Source of the DNA: Allomyces macrogynus ATCC 38327
Lineage: Eukaryota; Blastocladiomycota; Blastocladiomycetes; Blastocladiales; Blastocladiaceae
NCBI GenBank assembly: GCA_000151295.1
Contig: GG745338.1
Span: forward strand, 553,334-617,333
Length of the DNA: 64,000 bases
Direction: 5' to 3'
Below, in pieces: positions 32,359 to 43,255 of the stretch. Position 1 is the stretch's first letter, and every line of letters begins with the position of its first letter. A program made the position numbers and the translations under genes. The notes beneath the pieces were generated by a model. It had not been told where the DNA came from, did no database searches, and saw only the letters and a list, made by a program, of their open reading frames with translations.

Positions 32359-35300
32359 ATGGCGCCCCCAGCTGCCGTGCCGCTGCTGCAGGTGCCTCTC
32401 AAGCTGACCGACGAGGTCGCGTGGGAGGGCCCGCTCGGCGACCACATTCGCGATGCCTACGCCGACGACCCAGCAAACTACGCGCAGCCGATCGCGGCGC
32501 TGCACAAGCTGCGGCAGGACATGCGCGGCGCGCCCTCGACTGCCGACAAGACGGCGCGCGACCTGCTGCTCAAGTACTATGGCCAGATCGAGCTGCTCGA
32601 GCTGCACTTCCCGCTCGACAACGACAACCTCGTCTTCACCTGGTACGACGCGTTTACTAGCGCGCCCACCGCCCAGTCGTCGCTCGCCTACGAAAAGGCC
32701 TCGGTCATCTTCAACCTCGCCGCGGCGCTCTCGCGATGGGCGGCGGCACCGGTCGCGGGTCAGCAGCGCGACACCAAACAGGCCTACCACTCGCTGCAAG
32801 TCGCGCCGGTATTTTCCAGTTCATCAACGACAATTTCCTGCCCGCGCCCACGCGCGATCTTGGCCGCGACTGCATTCGCGTCCTGTCAGACCTGATGGTC
32901 GCGCAAGCCCAGGAGCTGCTCGTGGAAAAAACGCTCGCCGACTTGAAGCCGGGCGCGAACCCGACCAAGACCACGGCCAAGATGATCGCGGGGCTCGCGC
33001 ACCAGTACGCGCAGTGTGGCCGCGACCGTCAATGCCGGCGACTTGGCCAACTACTTTGATGTACCTCACCGCGTCCTGCCGGCCATGATCGCCGTCAAGG
33101 CCAAGCTCTACTCGGCGCAGGCGCACGCGATGCGCGCCAAGCACCTTGAAACCGACTTCAACTACGCCGAAATCATCCCGCGGCTCGAACTGGCCGTCGC
33201 CGACGCCAAGGAGGCCGTCACGCTCGCGAAGCCGCTCGTGCACGCCGTTTCCGCCGCGACCACCGTGACGACCCCAGACGCGGGCACCGTCCTGCTAGAT
33301 CTCGCCAAGTCGCTCGTCGCGACGTGCACCGAATCGCTCACGCGCGCGACCAAGGACAACGACGTGATCTACCACGCCGCGACACTTGCCAAAGACGCGC
33401 TCCCGCCGCTCGACCACGTCGTCGTCCCGCAGCGGCTCGGATTCGACCACATCCTCCCCGGCGGCGCCGCCGAGTTGCAGGGACTCGTCACGGACCTGTT
33501 TGCCGCATTGATCCCGCTCGCCGTGCACGAAAAGGCGTCGGTCTACTCGGAACAGAAGGCGCAGGTGCAGCGCCGCGCGAGCGAGCTCGTAGAAGTGCTC
33601 GATGCCGAGGCCGGGTCGCTTCTCGGCGCGCTTGGGTTGCCCAAGGCACTCGAGGCACTCATGACCGACATTGGCTCAGCTGCGCCGGTGTCGCCCGTCG
33701 CCGAAGTGCAGGTGCGCGAGATTAAGAACAGCGAGATTCCGGACCTCTACGCGACGGTAAGCGCCATGGCGTCCGACGCGCTCGCGCAGATTCAGGGCGT
33801 CATGGCCAAAATCGACCAGCGCGAGTCCGAAGACGCGCGCGCGCGTGCGGCCCTGCCGGCATCCACCGAATGGACGCTCCCGGACTTGCGCGTGCAGCCG
33901 GCGGTCGCGGCGCTCGTCTCCGCACAGGCGAAACTGCAGCAGGCGCAGGCGCGCGACGCGCTTATTCTCGCCGACTTCCAGGCACTCATCGTGCCCTCGT
34001 CGCCCGACGCGGCAGCTGGAACCGGCCGCGACGCGTCACTGCTCGATACGGGTAACGACTTGCCCGCGCTCGTCGCCAAGGCGCGGGACCTGGTCGCGCT
34101 CCTGAGCAAACTGAAGGCTGATCGGACCAAGGGGCTCACCGACTTGAAGGCGGCGCTGCAAAAGGACGATATTGCCGACGTCCTGGTGCTCAACGCCAAG
34201 CAGAATATCGACGAGCATATTTTCCGCGCCGAACTCGCCAAGTTCCAGGGGATGCAAGACCGGCTCGCTGAGAACGCCAAAGTCACGCGCGCGACGTTGC
34301 CGGCACTCCAGGCCGCGTGGCAGGCAATCGTGTCGCACCCGGACGCGCGGGCCGCGCAGTCGCGCGACGCGCGCGCGGCGCAGTGGGAGCGCTCGGTGGC
34401 CATGGCGCATAAGCAGGTCGCGCAGTGGCAGAGTAAGCTGCAGGATGCGGCCGCCGAACTCGCGGATGTGCAGGATGCGGTCGCGCGGCACGTGCGGGAC
34501 CTGGAGCGCGCGATTGCCGAGCGCGAGCGCGAGGTCGCGGAGTTGCAGAATCGCGCCCTGGGGGACGCGGCGAGTCGGCAGCGCGACCTGTTGCGTGACC
34601 AGCTCGCAAGGATGAGTCTCGGCGGGTCCGGGTCCGTCGGGTCGGCGCCGAGCTCGCCGTATCCGGCCGCGAGCAAGCCGGCGTACTCGACGCCAGCACC
34701 GGGAGCGTACCAGGCGCCGTCGGTCGCGACGGGGAGCGCGTACCAGCCGCCCACGCCGACGGCGCCGTCGGCTCCGTCGCCCGGTGGGTATTACTCGGGG
34801 TCAACCGCGGGGGCGTACGCTGCGCCGGGCACGCCGACGAATTACGCGGGATCGTACGCGGCTGCGAGCACGCCGCCGTCGCAGCAACAGCAGCAGCAGC
34901 CGAGCAGTTATGCCGCGACGCGGTCGCTCTACCAGCCACCCGCAGCCGCGCCGCCGGCACATGCGTCCTACTCGACCCCGCCGCCACCCACGTCTTACGC
35001 GACGCAGCAGCAGCAGCAACCCGCGCAGGCACCACCGTCGTACTCATCGGCATCGTACGCACGCCCGGCTTCATATGCGCCGCCGCCCGCCCAGCCGCAG
35101 CAACAACAGCAGCACGCGCTCTACCAGCAGCCGCAGCCCACGGGCCAGTACGGGTACCCGTCGACGGTGACGCCGTCCAACACGAATTATTACGGGTCGC
35201 AACCGGCGCAGCAGGGGCATTACCCGTCCGCGACGACGACGCCGGCGTACGGCGGGTACCCGGCCGCGGCGCCGACTCAACAGCCGCCACCCTCGCAGTA

Positions 35301-35562
35301 CCAGCACCAACAGCAACCAGCCGCGCAGTACCAAGGGTACGGGTACTCGACAGCCGCATACAGCCACCAACAGCAGCAGCAACCCGCGAGCCAATACAGC
35401 GCGCCCGCTGTCGGTTACGGCGGCTACCCGCAAGCGCAGCAGCAGTATAAGAAGACGCAGCACCAGGCGCCGCAGTACCAGCAACAGCCACAACCGCAGC
35501 AGCAGCAGTATGGCGGCCAGTATCCGCCGCCATCCGGAGGGCGGCCGAGTTTGATGGATTGA
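32359..35562 (+). CDS. RIM20: BRO1-domain protein of the PalA/Rim20-ALIX family
   Basis: About 1067 residues. The BRO1 domain starts with LLQVPLKLTDEVAWEGPLGD and contains TARDLLLKYYGQIELLELHF, FTWYDAFTS, YEKASVIFNLAAALS and AGIFQFINDNFLPAP. A V-shaped helical middle region (about 380-740) follows with many Ala/Gln/Glu heptads. The last 300 residues are Tyr/Pro/Gln/Ala-rich (YQPPTPTAPSAP, polyQ runs). These proteins bind ESCRT-III Snf7 through BRO1 and act in pH signalling (Rim20) or in multivesicular-body sorting (ALIX/Bro1). RDLLxxYYGQxEL leans to PalA/Rim20, but early fungi may have a single ALIX-like gene, so the symbol is provisional. The frame shifts by one base near 32806-32812 and back near 33014-33016, while the protein between remains conserved; I regard these as sequence errors. 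Confidence 0.85.
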
Positions 35563-36107
35563 CGCGGTTTATCGAGAGTGTTTGGGTGAGACAAGGAATG
35601 AATACCGCTTTTGATCTCGAAAATGTCCCTGCTTTGCTCTCCACCTCGTCAACTGGAGCACTCTGCAGTTGTCGGTTTTCGGTGCTCCTCTGCTCACTTC
35701 AGTCGCGCGTTGTTGACCACGACCAGAATCAAAGCCAGATCGGTTCAGGTTCGCGTCGGGCGTGAGAATGACTTGGACCCTTTCGCATTTCGCACAGATC
35801 TCACGCCCACTGTTCGGCCAAGACCACCGCACCGGTGCGACCGCGACCACGACGACGACGGGCGTCGACTTCGCTCTCTAAGTACCCGCATTTGGACCGC
35901 GCCGACTTTCGACCCGGTGCCGACCACGCACGCGGCCTCTCTGGCCCTTCACGGTCCTGAATCACCTCGTCTGACCCACCGCCGCCACACTGATCCACTC
36001 GATATTCGAATTCGCTGGCGGGTGTGTGCGCCCTTGATCGACGCGCTCTTCACGCCGGGTATTCGTGTCTCGAAAACGCTGGTTGAGCGCCCTCTTATCG
36101 TTCGTTT
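35563..36107. other. Intergenic region, 3' end of BRO1 gene to next start
   Basis: 545 bases with no conserved ORF. It must contain the promoter of the following gene. No TATA box or repeat was noticed. Confidence 0.4.
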
Positions 36108-38879
36108 GTGCCATCCTTCACCCTTCTCCTCTTGGTTTCGTCGATCCCTTCCCCTTTCGTGTCTTCCATTGGCCCTGCACCTGCAGTAACTTCCAGCGCG
36201 CCGAAACCGATGCGTTCTCCTGCACCACCTCCACCCATTGCCGTGGCAGCTCCTGCCCCGACTGCACCCAACGGCATGACGCCGCCCATTATCGGCCTGA
36301 CCTACTCGCCGGTGCCCATGGTGCTGGACCCGAGTCGCGGTGCGTCGGCGACACCTGTCCCGACACCACCTGCACCAGCAGCACCAGCTCCTCCCTCGAC
36401 GGAGAACCCCGTCGCCTACACGCAATGGCTGCTGTCCATCATCAAGTCGGCATCCAGTGCACCGTACGACTCGGGATCGCCCGCCCCTACGGGTAATCCT
36501 GGCGCTGCTCACGCACTCCCGACTCCCTCTTCATTGAACGGGTCTCACGGATCGCTTCCGTCCTTACTGGGACCTGCCCCGCCCCCGCTCCTGGACCTGG
36601 CGTCGCGCCTGCCGTCTTTGCAGGCGCCCAACGTGCCCAACACGGACGCCAAAATGTCGAGACCTGCCCAACCACCTGCCATCTCGCTCGCGAGCGACGC
36701 GTCCCATCTCCCGTCCCTGCTGGACCCGTGCCGTCCGCCGTCGGCCGCCGGGATCCACCCACTGCTCGGGACCCCCTCCGTGACCTCTTCCTCCTACATG
36801 CCCCCACCCCCACTTTCGCACACGGCGTCCTCGCCCGCGCCGGCACGACCATGCGCCGCCGCCGCGGCTCCGCCCCCACCCCCACCCATTACTGAGGCGC
36901 AAGTCCTGCTGCTCGTCGCACAGGCGGTGCGTCCCATTCAGGAAATGCAGAGCATGCTCGTGCAGAGCTCGCACGCCGCGTCCGCAAGGGTCGACGCGCT
37001 CGACGCCGACGTCCGCTCCGTGCGCACCGATCTGGCGCGTGCACCCGCATCGTCGTCGGCTGCAACCGACGCGGCCGTTCGGCTTTTGCGCGACGAAGTG
37101 ACGGCGCTCAAGGAAGTGCTCGCGAATGAGCGCGTCGACCACGCCGTGCTCAAGCACGACGTTGCCGAGGAGCGCAAAGAACTCGCGCGCGTGATGCAGG
37201 CCGTGCAGGCCGAGCGTGACGAGCTCGTCGCGCTCAAGCAGGCGCTCGGTGCGGAACGTGTGGCGCTGGTCGACTTGCGCGAACGGCTCGAGGTCGAGAA
37301 GACGGTCGCGAAAGTGTGGAGCTTGATCGAGGACGCGCCCGCTGCCGAGTTGGAGTCGCGAATGGAGGCCGTCGCGACACCGATTCCGGCCGGGCCGCCG
37401 CTGCGCGTTCCACCGTCGGAGCCGGGGTCGCCGCCCGTGCAGATCATTGAGCTCGCGGCGCCACCGCCGCCCGTAGCCGTGGACACGGACCCGATGCTCG
37501 TCGATACGCCTGTCCCGCCCGCGGGGTTCAACGCACACGTGCGGTCGCCAACGGCGCCGCGGCACCCGAACGAGACGACGCTCACGGTGGCGATGGACGT
37601 GGCGCTCCCGACCGTGCCGGCACCGCCCGAATTGGTTGCCGCACCCGCGACGCCGTCGCGCGACGACGTGCCGGCGAAATTCGAAACGGAATCAACAGCA
37701 GCAGCAGCCGCGGTTGACGGGCAAAAAGCGCGTCGCNNNNNNNNNNNNNNNNNNNNNNNNNNNNNNNNNNNNNNNNNNNNNNNNNNNNNNNNNNNNNNNN
37801 NNNNNNNNNNNNNNNNNNNNNNNNNNNNNNNNNNNNNNNNNNNNNNNNNNNNNNNNNNNNNNNNNNNNNNNNNNNNNNNNNNNNNNNNNNNNNNNNNNNN
37901 NNNNNNNNNNNNNNNNNNNNNNNNNNNNNNNNNNNNNNNNNNNNNNNNNNNNNNNNNNNNNNNNNNNNNNNNNNNNNNNNNNNNNNNNNNNNNNNNNNNN
38001 NNNNNNNNNNNNNNNNNNNNNNNNNNNNNNNNNNNNNNNNNNNNNNNNNNNNNNNNNNNNNNNNNNNNNNNNNNNNNNNNNNNNNNNNNNNNNNNNNNNN
38101 NNNNNNNNNNNNNNNNNNNNNNNNNNNNNNNNNNNNNNNNNNNNNNNNNNNNNNNNNNNNNNNNNNNNNNNNNNNNNNNNNNNNNNNNNNNNNNNNNNNN
38201 NNNNNNNNNNNNNNNNNNNNNNNNNNNNNNNNNNNNNNNNNNNNNNNNNNNNNNNNNNNNNNNNNNNNNNNNNNTGCACCCGTCGCGCGCCACCCCCGAT
38301 CGTTACTCCGCCACCGCCCCAAACGCCGCCGGTCATTGTCGCCCCTGCCGCACCCACCACCTGGCCCCACCACCACCGCCGCCGGCACAGATGTACCGCG
38401 GCCCTGAACAGGACCACGCGCCGCAGTTTGGGCCCGACGATATCCCCGACGACGCAGCGTACCTGATGGATTACGCGCGCGGCGGGCGCAGAGGGTCGGT
38501 CGTGCATATTAACCCGAACCACCACGCCTATCGCGGCAGTGCTGACCCGTATGCGGCCGCGGCGGCAGTGGGGTACACGGATGCGAATGCCGGGTACTTC
38601 GCGTCGCCGCAGCCACAGCCGCCGGCGCCGCCATCGGGCGCGCCGCCAGGGCAGTACGAGTATTACCAGGGGTACTTCGACGACGCGGGGTTCCCGCACC
38701 CGCACCCGCACTCGCACCCGCATCCGCCGCCCGACGACCTGTCGGCGTTGCTTGAAGGTGACGGCGGGATCGAGCCGCCGACGGCCGCCATGGACGTGGC
38801 GCGGTTGTCGGAGATGCTGCGCGCCGTGCAGGCGGCGAGTGCCGGGCTCCAGGGTGGGGTCAGTGCCGAGGGATTGTGA
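36108..38879 (+). CDS. Proline-rich coiled-coil protein, interrupted by an assembly gap
   Basis: Starts at 36108 (MPSFTLLLLVSSIPSPF) or at internal Met codons such as 36210. The first 270 residues are Pro/Ala/Ser-rich and disordered. About 275-415 is a coiled coil (LRDEVTALKEVLANERVDHA; LVALKQALGAERVALVDLRE). Pro-rich sequence then runs into 538 N. After the gap the frame continues with Tyr/Gly/Pro-rich sequence (QYEYYQGYFDDAGFPHPH, His/Pro repeats) and a short final helix (LSEMLRAVQAASAGL), ending with TGA at 38877-38879. Whether both sides belong to one exon cannot be told, as the gap size is probably nominal. No family recognised. Confidence 0.55.
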   Translation: MPSFTLLLLVSSIPSPFVSSIGPAPAVTSSAPKPMRSPAPPPPIAVAAPAPTAPNGMTPPIIGLTYSPVPMVLDPSRGASATPVPTPPAPAAPAPPSTENPVAYTQWLLSIIKSASSAPYDSGSPAPTGNPGAAHALPTPSSLNGSHGSLPSLLGPAPPPLLDLASRLPSLQAPNVPNTDAKMSRPAQPPAISLASDASHLPSLLDPCRPPSAAGIHPLLGTPSVTSSSYMPPPPLSHTASSPAPARPCAAAAAPPPPPPITEAQVLLLVAQAVRPIQEMQSMLVQSSHAASARVDALDADVRSVRTDLARAPASSSAATDAAVRLLRDEVTALKEVLANERVDHAVLKHDVAEERKELARVMQAVQAERDELVALKQALGAERVALVDLRERLEVEKTVAKVWSLIEDAPAAELESRMEAVATPIPAGPPLRVPPSEPGSPPVQIIELAAPPPPVAVDTDPMLVDTPVPPAGFNAHVRSPTAPRHPNETTLTVAMDVALPTVPAPPELVAAPATPSRDDVPAKFETESTAAAAAVDGQKARRXXXXXXXXXXXXXXXXXXXXXXXXXXXXXXXXXXXXXXXXXXXXXXXXXXXXXXXXXXXXXXXXXXXXXXXXXXXXXXXXXXXXXXXXXXXXXXXXXXXXXXXXXXXXXXXXXXXXXXXXXXXXXXXXXXXXXXXXXXXXXXXXXXXXXXXXXXXXXXXXXXXXXXXXXXXXXXXXXXXXHPSRATPDRYSATAPNAAGHCRPCRTHHLAPPPPPPAQMYRGPEQDHAPQFGPDDIPDDAAYLMDYARGGRRGSVVHINPNHHAYRGSADPYAAAAAVGYTDANAGYFASPQPQPPAPPSGAPPGQYEYYQGYFDDAGFPHPHPHSHPHPPPDDLSALLEGDGGIEPPTAAMDVARLSEMLRAVQAASAGLQGGVSAEGL
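37737..38274. other. Assembly gap (538 N)
   Basis: A run of N inside a coding region, flanked by CAGCAGCAGCAGCC on the left and a C-rich Pro-coding stretch on the right. Repetitive sequence probably caused the break. Confidence 0.99.
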
Positions 38880-39117
38880 GGAGCGCGGCGTGGCACGGGC
38901 ACTGGCACGCGCCCGCAGCGACTTGGATTGGCTCCGCCGTTTTATATTCTCGTTTGAGCGCGGACACGAGTGGTCCTCATTTTTCCGCTTGCTTTGATTT
39001 TTTTTTTTTCCTTCTTTGCTTGATGAGGTTTCGCGCTATTTTTTCCCCATCGCGCGACGATACAACTTGGGATTGGCTTGGTGTGTCGATTGTTTATTTC
39101 CCCAGTTCTGTTTGTCT

Positions 39118-39200
39118 CAGTGGGCTTCCAGCAGCCTCCGCCGTTCAGCAGCCTTTGTTCAGCAGCCTTCGCCGTTCAGCAGCCTTCAGCGCGCAGCCCC
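39118..39200. repeat. TTCAGCAGCCT short tandem repeats
   Basis: Four to five imperfect copies of (G)TTCAGCAGCCTTNG at intervals of 11-18 bases. No coding potential is claimed. Confidence 0.65.
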
Positions 39201-40165
39201 TAATTCTTCTCGGCAGCGGCATTCGTGTTTTCGTCGTGGAAGCACTGGAAGCGAAAGTTCGATGGCATCTACTGCGCCAGTTCTGGAAAGAACCAGCAGT
39301 CGTGGGCGAAGCAAGCCGACCACGTCAGTTTGCCTGAGCGTGTTGCCCACCACATCACTTGCGCTGGACTCATTTCAGTTGTGGTTCTTCCACGCCATCG
39401 CCGCCGAGTCCGACTTGAGAGCACTCTCGAACGCACTTGGTGCTTTGCCAACCACGCCAACTAAATACCAGCGCAACCGGAAGCACCAGCCGTATAAAGC
39501 GTCGGCTCCCCTGCAGTGCTCAACCCCATTACCACCAATCCGCAACACTTCTCAACTCTCGCTCTTCCTCCTCGAGCCGCGATGGATCCCATCTGTCTCT
39601 CTGGCGACTCAAAAACAACGGGCTGCGCACGCTCGCGACGCAACGAAGCTCGAGCATGCATCAATCTCGCCCACACCTTGTCGCCACTCTGCGCTTGAAC
39701 ACCGACTGACGACGCGAATCGCACGCTGCAGTGTTAGCAAAAGCGCCGTTGATCCCATGATGATGGATAGCGAGCCGAAAGCGGGGTTTCCCCACCAAAC
39801 CAACACAATATTCGAAATGATGTGCAAGACCATGCCGTGCGGCACTGGTAGCGTATGTTGTCGACTCGTCTGCCCCCTAGCATGACGATACTGGTGCATG
39901 TTTCTCTTCAAACGAACCGTCAACTCTCGCCCACCACCCTGCGATGCTGGTGCATGTCTTATCGCGATGTGCACCGAAACCGCCCGCTGATGCTTCTTTT
40001 GCAATGCACGATGAAACCGTGCGCTGATGCCTCTCTTTGCAATCCACGCTGAAGCCGTCTCCTTGCGATGAATGAAGCCGTGCAAGCCGGCATCGAGTGC
40101 GACAATGATTCATGATTCTGGCGATGCGAAACTACGACCCGTCTGTGATCACTACCGTCTGCCCC

Positions 40166-40277
40166 CAGCACGAAGCTGGTGCATGTTCTTCGATCCGACG
40201 AGCGCCAACCTGTCTGCCCCCCAGCACGAAGCTGGTGCATGTTTCTTGATGCGCGACATGGCCGACATTTTCGATGG
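40166..40277. repeat. 56-bp tandem repeat with palindromic core
   Basis: CAGCACGAAGCTGGTGCATG starts at 40166 and again at 40222, a 56-base period. CCAGCACGAAGCTGG is a near-perfect inverted repeat able to form a small hairpin. Diverged relatives of the unit occur at about 39885 and 39945. Confidence 0.7.
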
Positions 40278-40384
40278 ATACGACAAGACTGCGATCGTAC
40301 CCCAAATTCGCGGCCACAGATCGATTTCACGACGACGTTCGAATTGCTCGGGCTTTGCAAGTTCGTTTCGAAATGATGACGACC
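40209..40384 (-). repeat. Dispersed repeat, copy B (relative of 23637-23885)
   Basis: On the minus strand it reads CATTTCGAAACGAACTTGCA, ATCCATCGAAAATG, GCGCATCAAGAAACATG and an AGCTTCGTGCTGGGG end, collinear with copy A but without its inserted unit and expanded G run. It overlaps the 56-bp tandem units, which appear to be part of the same repeat. Confidence 0.65.
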
Positions 40385-40725
40385 GCGAATCGCGACGAAC
40401 ACATTTGTGCGGATGAATTTTTCAAGTTGATCGTGAGCTAGCGCAATCGTGGGCGCTGCATCCTCAGAGGGCCTTGATCAAATTGTGCAATTGCGCCGAA
40501 GACGTTGCAAAAACAGAAAGAGCGCCTGTGAGTTGACACAATGAGAGTGGTGAGATGATGCTGTTCCGCGATGCAAACGAGTGCTTCCGCACTTATTGGT
40601 TTCGATCTCGGTACGTCCATTTTTTCTTCACTCGAACATCAAGCTTTCTGGCCGGTTGGTCGCTCACTTTTTGATAGTTTTCTCGTGTAGGTTGGCTCTC
40701 TCATTTCCCGTCGTCGCCTTGGATC

Positions 40726-41013
40726 ATGGTGCGCAGTGTCGCTGTCGGTTCGTGGTCTCCGCTCTTTCCTTCCTTTCCATTCCCGTGCTGCGCGCTGACG
40801 AATCGACTCTCGCCCACGACCAGTTTGACGGCCGCGACCGACCGGCCAGCGCTCGCCGCCAAGATTGGCGGTCACGTTCTCGGCGCGTCGACGGCCATGT
40901 ATCCAGCGTTCTCGGCGAGCGAGGCTTTGTTTTTGCTGTTTGCGTCGCGGCACGCGCAGTGCGTGAAGTCGTTTTGGTCGCCGCTGGCTCGGCATTGTCT
41001 GTTGCGTTATTAA
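40726..41013 (+). CDS. Possible small protein or last exon (doubtful)
   Basis: A 95-codon frame with host-like GC-rich codon use (MVRSVAVGSWSPLFPSFPF; IGGHVLGASTAMYPAFSAS). No domain is recognised and neither neighbour could supply an exon with confidence. Confidence 0.25.
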   Translation: MVRSVAVGSWSPLFPSFPFPCCALTNRLSPTTSLTAATDRPALAAKIGGHVLGASTAMYPAFSASEALFLLFASRHAQCVKSFWSPLARHCLLRY

Positions 41014-41537
41014 TCATCGCATCAGGTTTGATATATTCATTGCAACTTTGGGCACTTTGGTCACGCCCTGTGAAGCAGAAGTATCAGATAGTACGGATTC
41101 GCGGCGGCGCGGATGTGCCCATGCGTTGTTGGTGCGCATCGCTCAATGCATCATGGCTTGTTTGCGCGCGTGTGGACGCGAATCCACCGGGGGCATCTTA
41201 CTCGTTGGTGACAATGGATTTGTGGAGCATGCTTACACTCCATACCTGGCGGTGAGGTGGATGGTCTTCCGTCGATGCTCTTGCATCTTGATTCTGGCTG
41301 GACGAAGTTGGGGGTTGCATGTTATGATGTGAACATAAATCAAGATCCAAGCTCGGATTGATTGATAGTCAAGCGGCAAAGTGCGGCTTGATCACATGCA
41401 CGCGGATGGGCCACGGCAAGAACATTAGGGCATGAGTCTGTATGGGCGAAAAATCTGCGCCGCCAGCCAGAGACAAAAACACTCAATTTTGAATTTACAC
41501 GCCCTACCCCTGTCCACTGAAGACGACGACCTCCAAT

Positions 41538-42787
41538 CTACGCAAACACGTCGGCCAACGGGTCCTTGGGCAGCGCGAGGTCCTTCTTCTTCGTGAGCAG
41601 GTCGACCTTCTTGCCCTCCTTGGCTGCGACTTTACTCTGCACCTCGGCGCGCTCCGCGCGGCGCACGGCTGCGGGCGTCAAGTAGGTCGCCGACTCCCAC
41701 AACGTAATCCCGCCAAACGACCCTTGGAAGACCTTGATCGGGTCGAGCACGAATCGCGGACCTACCTCGGTCAAGGACACGTCCGAGGTGGTCGTGTTGG
41801 GCTTGAAGAGCGTGCCGGCGGGAGCCGTTTCCGTGAGCTGGTAGTTGCGCACCCACACCTTGTTGTCGGCCCAAGTGAACGCCATGACGTGGTCAAAGAA
41901 GGGCTTCGACTTGCGGTGGCCCTTGGGCGTGTTGAACGTCTGCGTCAAGAGCTCCTTGATCACGCGCGTGTGCGGCGCCGCGTCAAAGGCCGCGTCAAAG
42001 GAGAGAATCGGCCGCGAGCCCTTCAAGTGGTTGCCGGTCATGTTGAGCTCGTCCATGGTGTGGACTAGGGCACGGTGAGCGCGCGCTTTAGAAGCGAGCA
42101 AATGGGTGGATAACGTTGGTCGCGCGTCGCGTGGTTACGTACTGTTGAGCACCTGGAACTTGATTGACGGGCCGTTTGGTGCGTGCGACAGCCACATGTA
42201 GGTATCGGTGCCGCGGCGCGCCTCGAGGTAGATGACCTTGTTGCAGCTCGTGAGTTCCGCAATCTCGTTCAAGGACCCGAGGTTCTTCTTTTGGTCGAGC
42301 TTGCTCTCCTTTTTCGAGTGCGGGAGCAGCGTAACGAGGTCCTGGAGCAGATGCCGTTGCCTAGTCGATCCATCCCGGTGGAGGGTCAGCGGTCGGAAAA
42401 TTAAGTCCGCAGGCTACGCAGCGCGTACACGCGCAAGCAAGCTTACCGATGGTTGATGCCGCGCGACGAGCACACGAGCACGCGCTGCTTGACGCGGCGG
42501 TTCCAGTTGATGGGTCCGTCCTTGCCCTCTGCTTCGTCGTCGTCCTCGACGTCGTCGTCTTGTGCGCCAGCCTCGTCTCCGCTCATGTCGTGGTCGCTGT
42601 CCTCTTCATTCTCCTCCTCGTCGCCATCCTCGTCGTTTTCGGCCTCGGCAGCCGCGCGCTGCAGCAGCGCCTTCTTGCCGGCGCCCAACTTGAGCATCGG
42701 CATCGCATCGGAGAGGTCGAATTCCTCCTCGTCGGAAAAGTCGGAAGCCTCGGACATGGCGCGCTCGTGGTCGGAAACGTCGCTCAT
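41538..42787 (-). CDS. BRX1: Ribosome biogenesis protein BRX1 (Brix domain)
   Basis: Exons 42787-42447, 42360-42143 and 42064-41538 join in frame (introns of 86 and 78 bases) for 361 residues, similar to BRX1 orthologues. The N-terminus has acidic stretches (DEDGDEEENEEDSDHD). The Brix domain runs from INWNRRVKQRVLVCSSRGIN through RHLLQDLVTLLPHSKKESKL, TMDELNMTGNHLKGSRPILS, KELLTQTFNTPKGHRKSKPF, DHVMAF and WVRNYQL. BRX1 acts in the nucleolus in pre-60S assembly with EBP2. I chose the Met directly before the acidic region; the frame allows one 23 codons earlier (42856). It shares a 468-base divergent promoter with the deubiquitinase gene. The stop is TAG. Confidence 0.95.
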
Positions 42788-43255
42788 CGTGCGGGTGCTG
42801 GCCGGGCGTTTCGTCGTTGTCGTGGTGGTGAACGGCCTGGCTTGCAAAGTCGACACCGATCGCGGAGCGGCACTGGCAGTGCGCCCGGGTCAAATGCGGT
42901 CACGTTGGCCGTTGCCAACGGGCATGAAAGCGGTGGGAGACGTTGGGTTGCGAGACAGTACAACGCGTCATGTGGCCCAATCAACACACACGTTCGCGGC
43001 GCTGCCGCGTCGCCACCGACCTGTCGAGCACCACCGCCACCACCACCGCCGCGGCCCGCGAGGACTTACGCAAACTCCACAAACCTTCGCACGCACCGTT
43101 TCCACGGTGGCCGGCAAGCTCTCGGCCCGCCCCGTCCACCCGATCACTCTCTCAACCAGTCGCTGCTGCTGGAGCCAGCCCTTCTCTTCCTCGACCCTGT
43201 CGCCCATCAAGTACCCGTATTTCGCCCGGCGCTTCCCGCCAACGAATCGTCCATC
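42788..43255. promoter_or_regulatory. Divergent promoter between BRX1 and the deubiquitinase gene
   Basis: 468 bases between two start codons. Contains CACCGCCACCACCACCGCCG at about 43030. No clear TATA element. Long frames crossing it are extensions of the flanking genes. Confidence 0.4.

Larger units (their letters stand above)
38880..41537. other. Long intergenic region with dispersed and tandem repeats
   Basis: No conserved gene. It holds TTCAGCAGCCT-type repeats at about 39118-39200, poly-T at 38998-39010, the second copy of a dispersed repeat (40209-40384) and 56-bp units with an AGCACGAAGCTGGTGCATG core. The long frames over it are Arg/Ser-rich and lack motifs. Sequence around 40726-41013 is the most protein-like part. 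Confidence 0.5.

Noticed and set aside
35569..35850. Short minus-strand frame between genes
   Set aside because: No motif, overlaps the 3' flank of the BRO1 gene; chance ORF.
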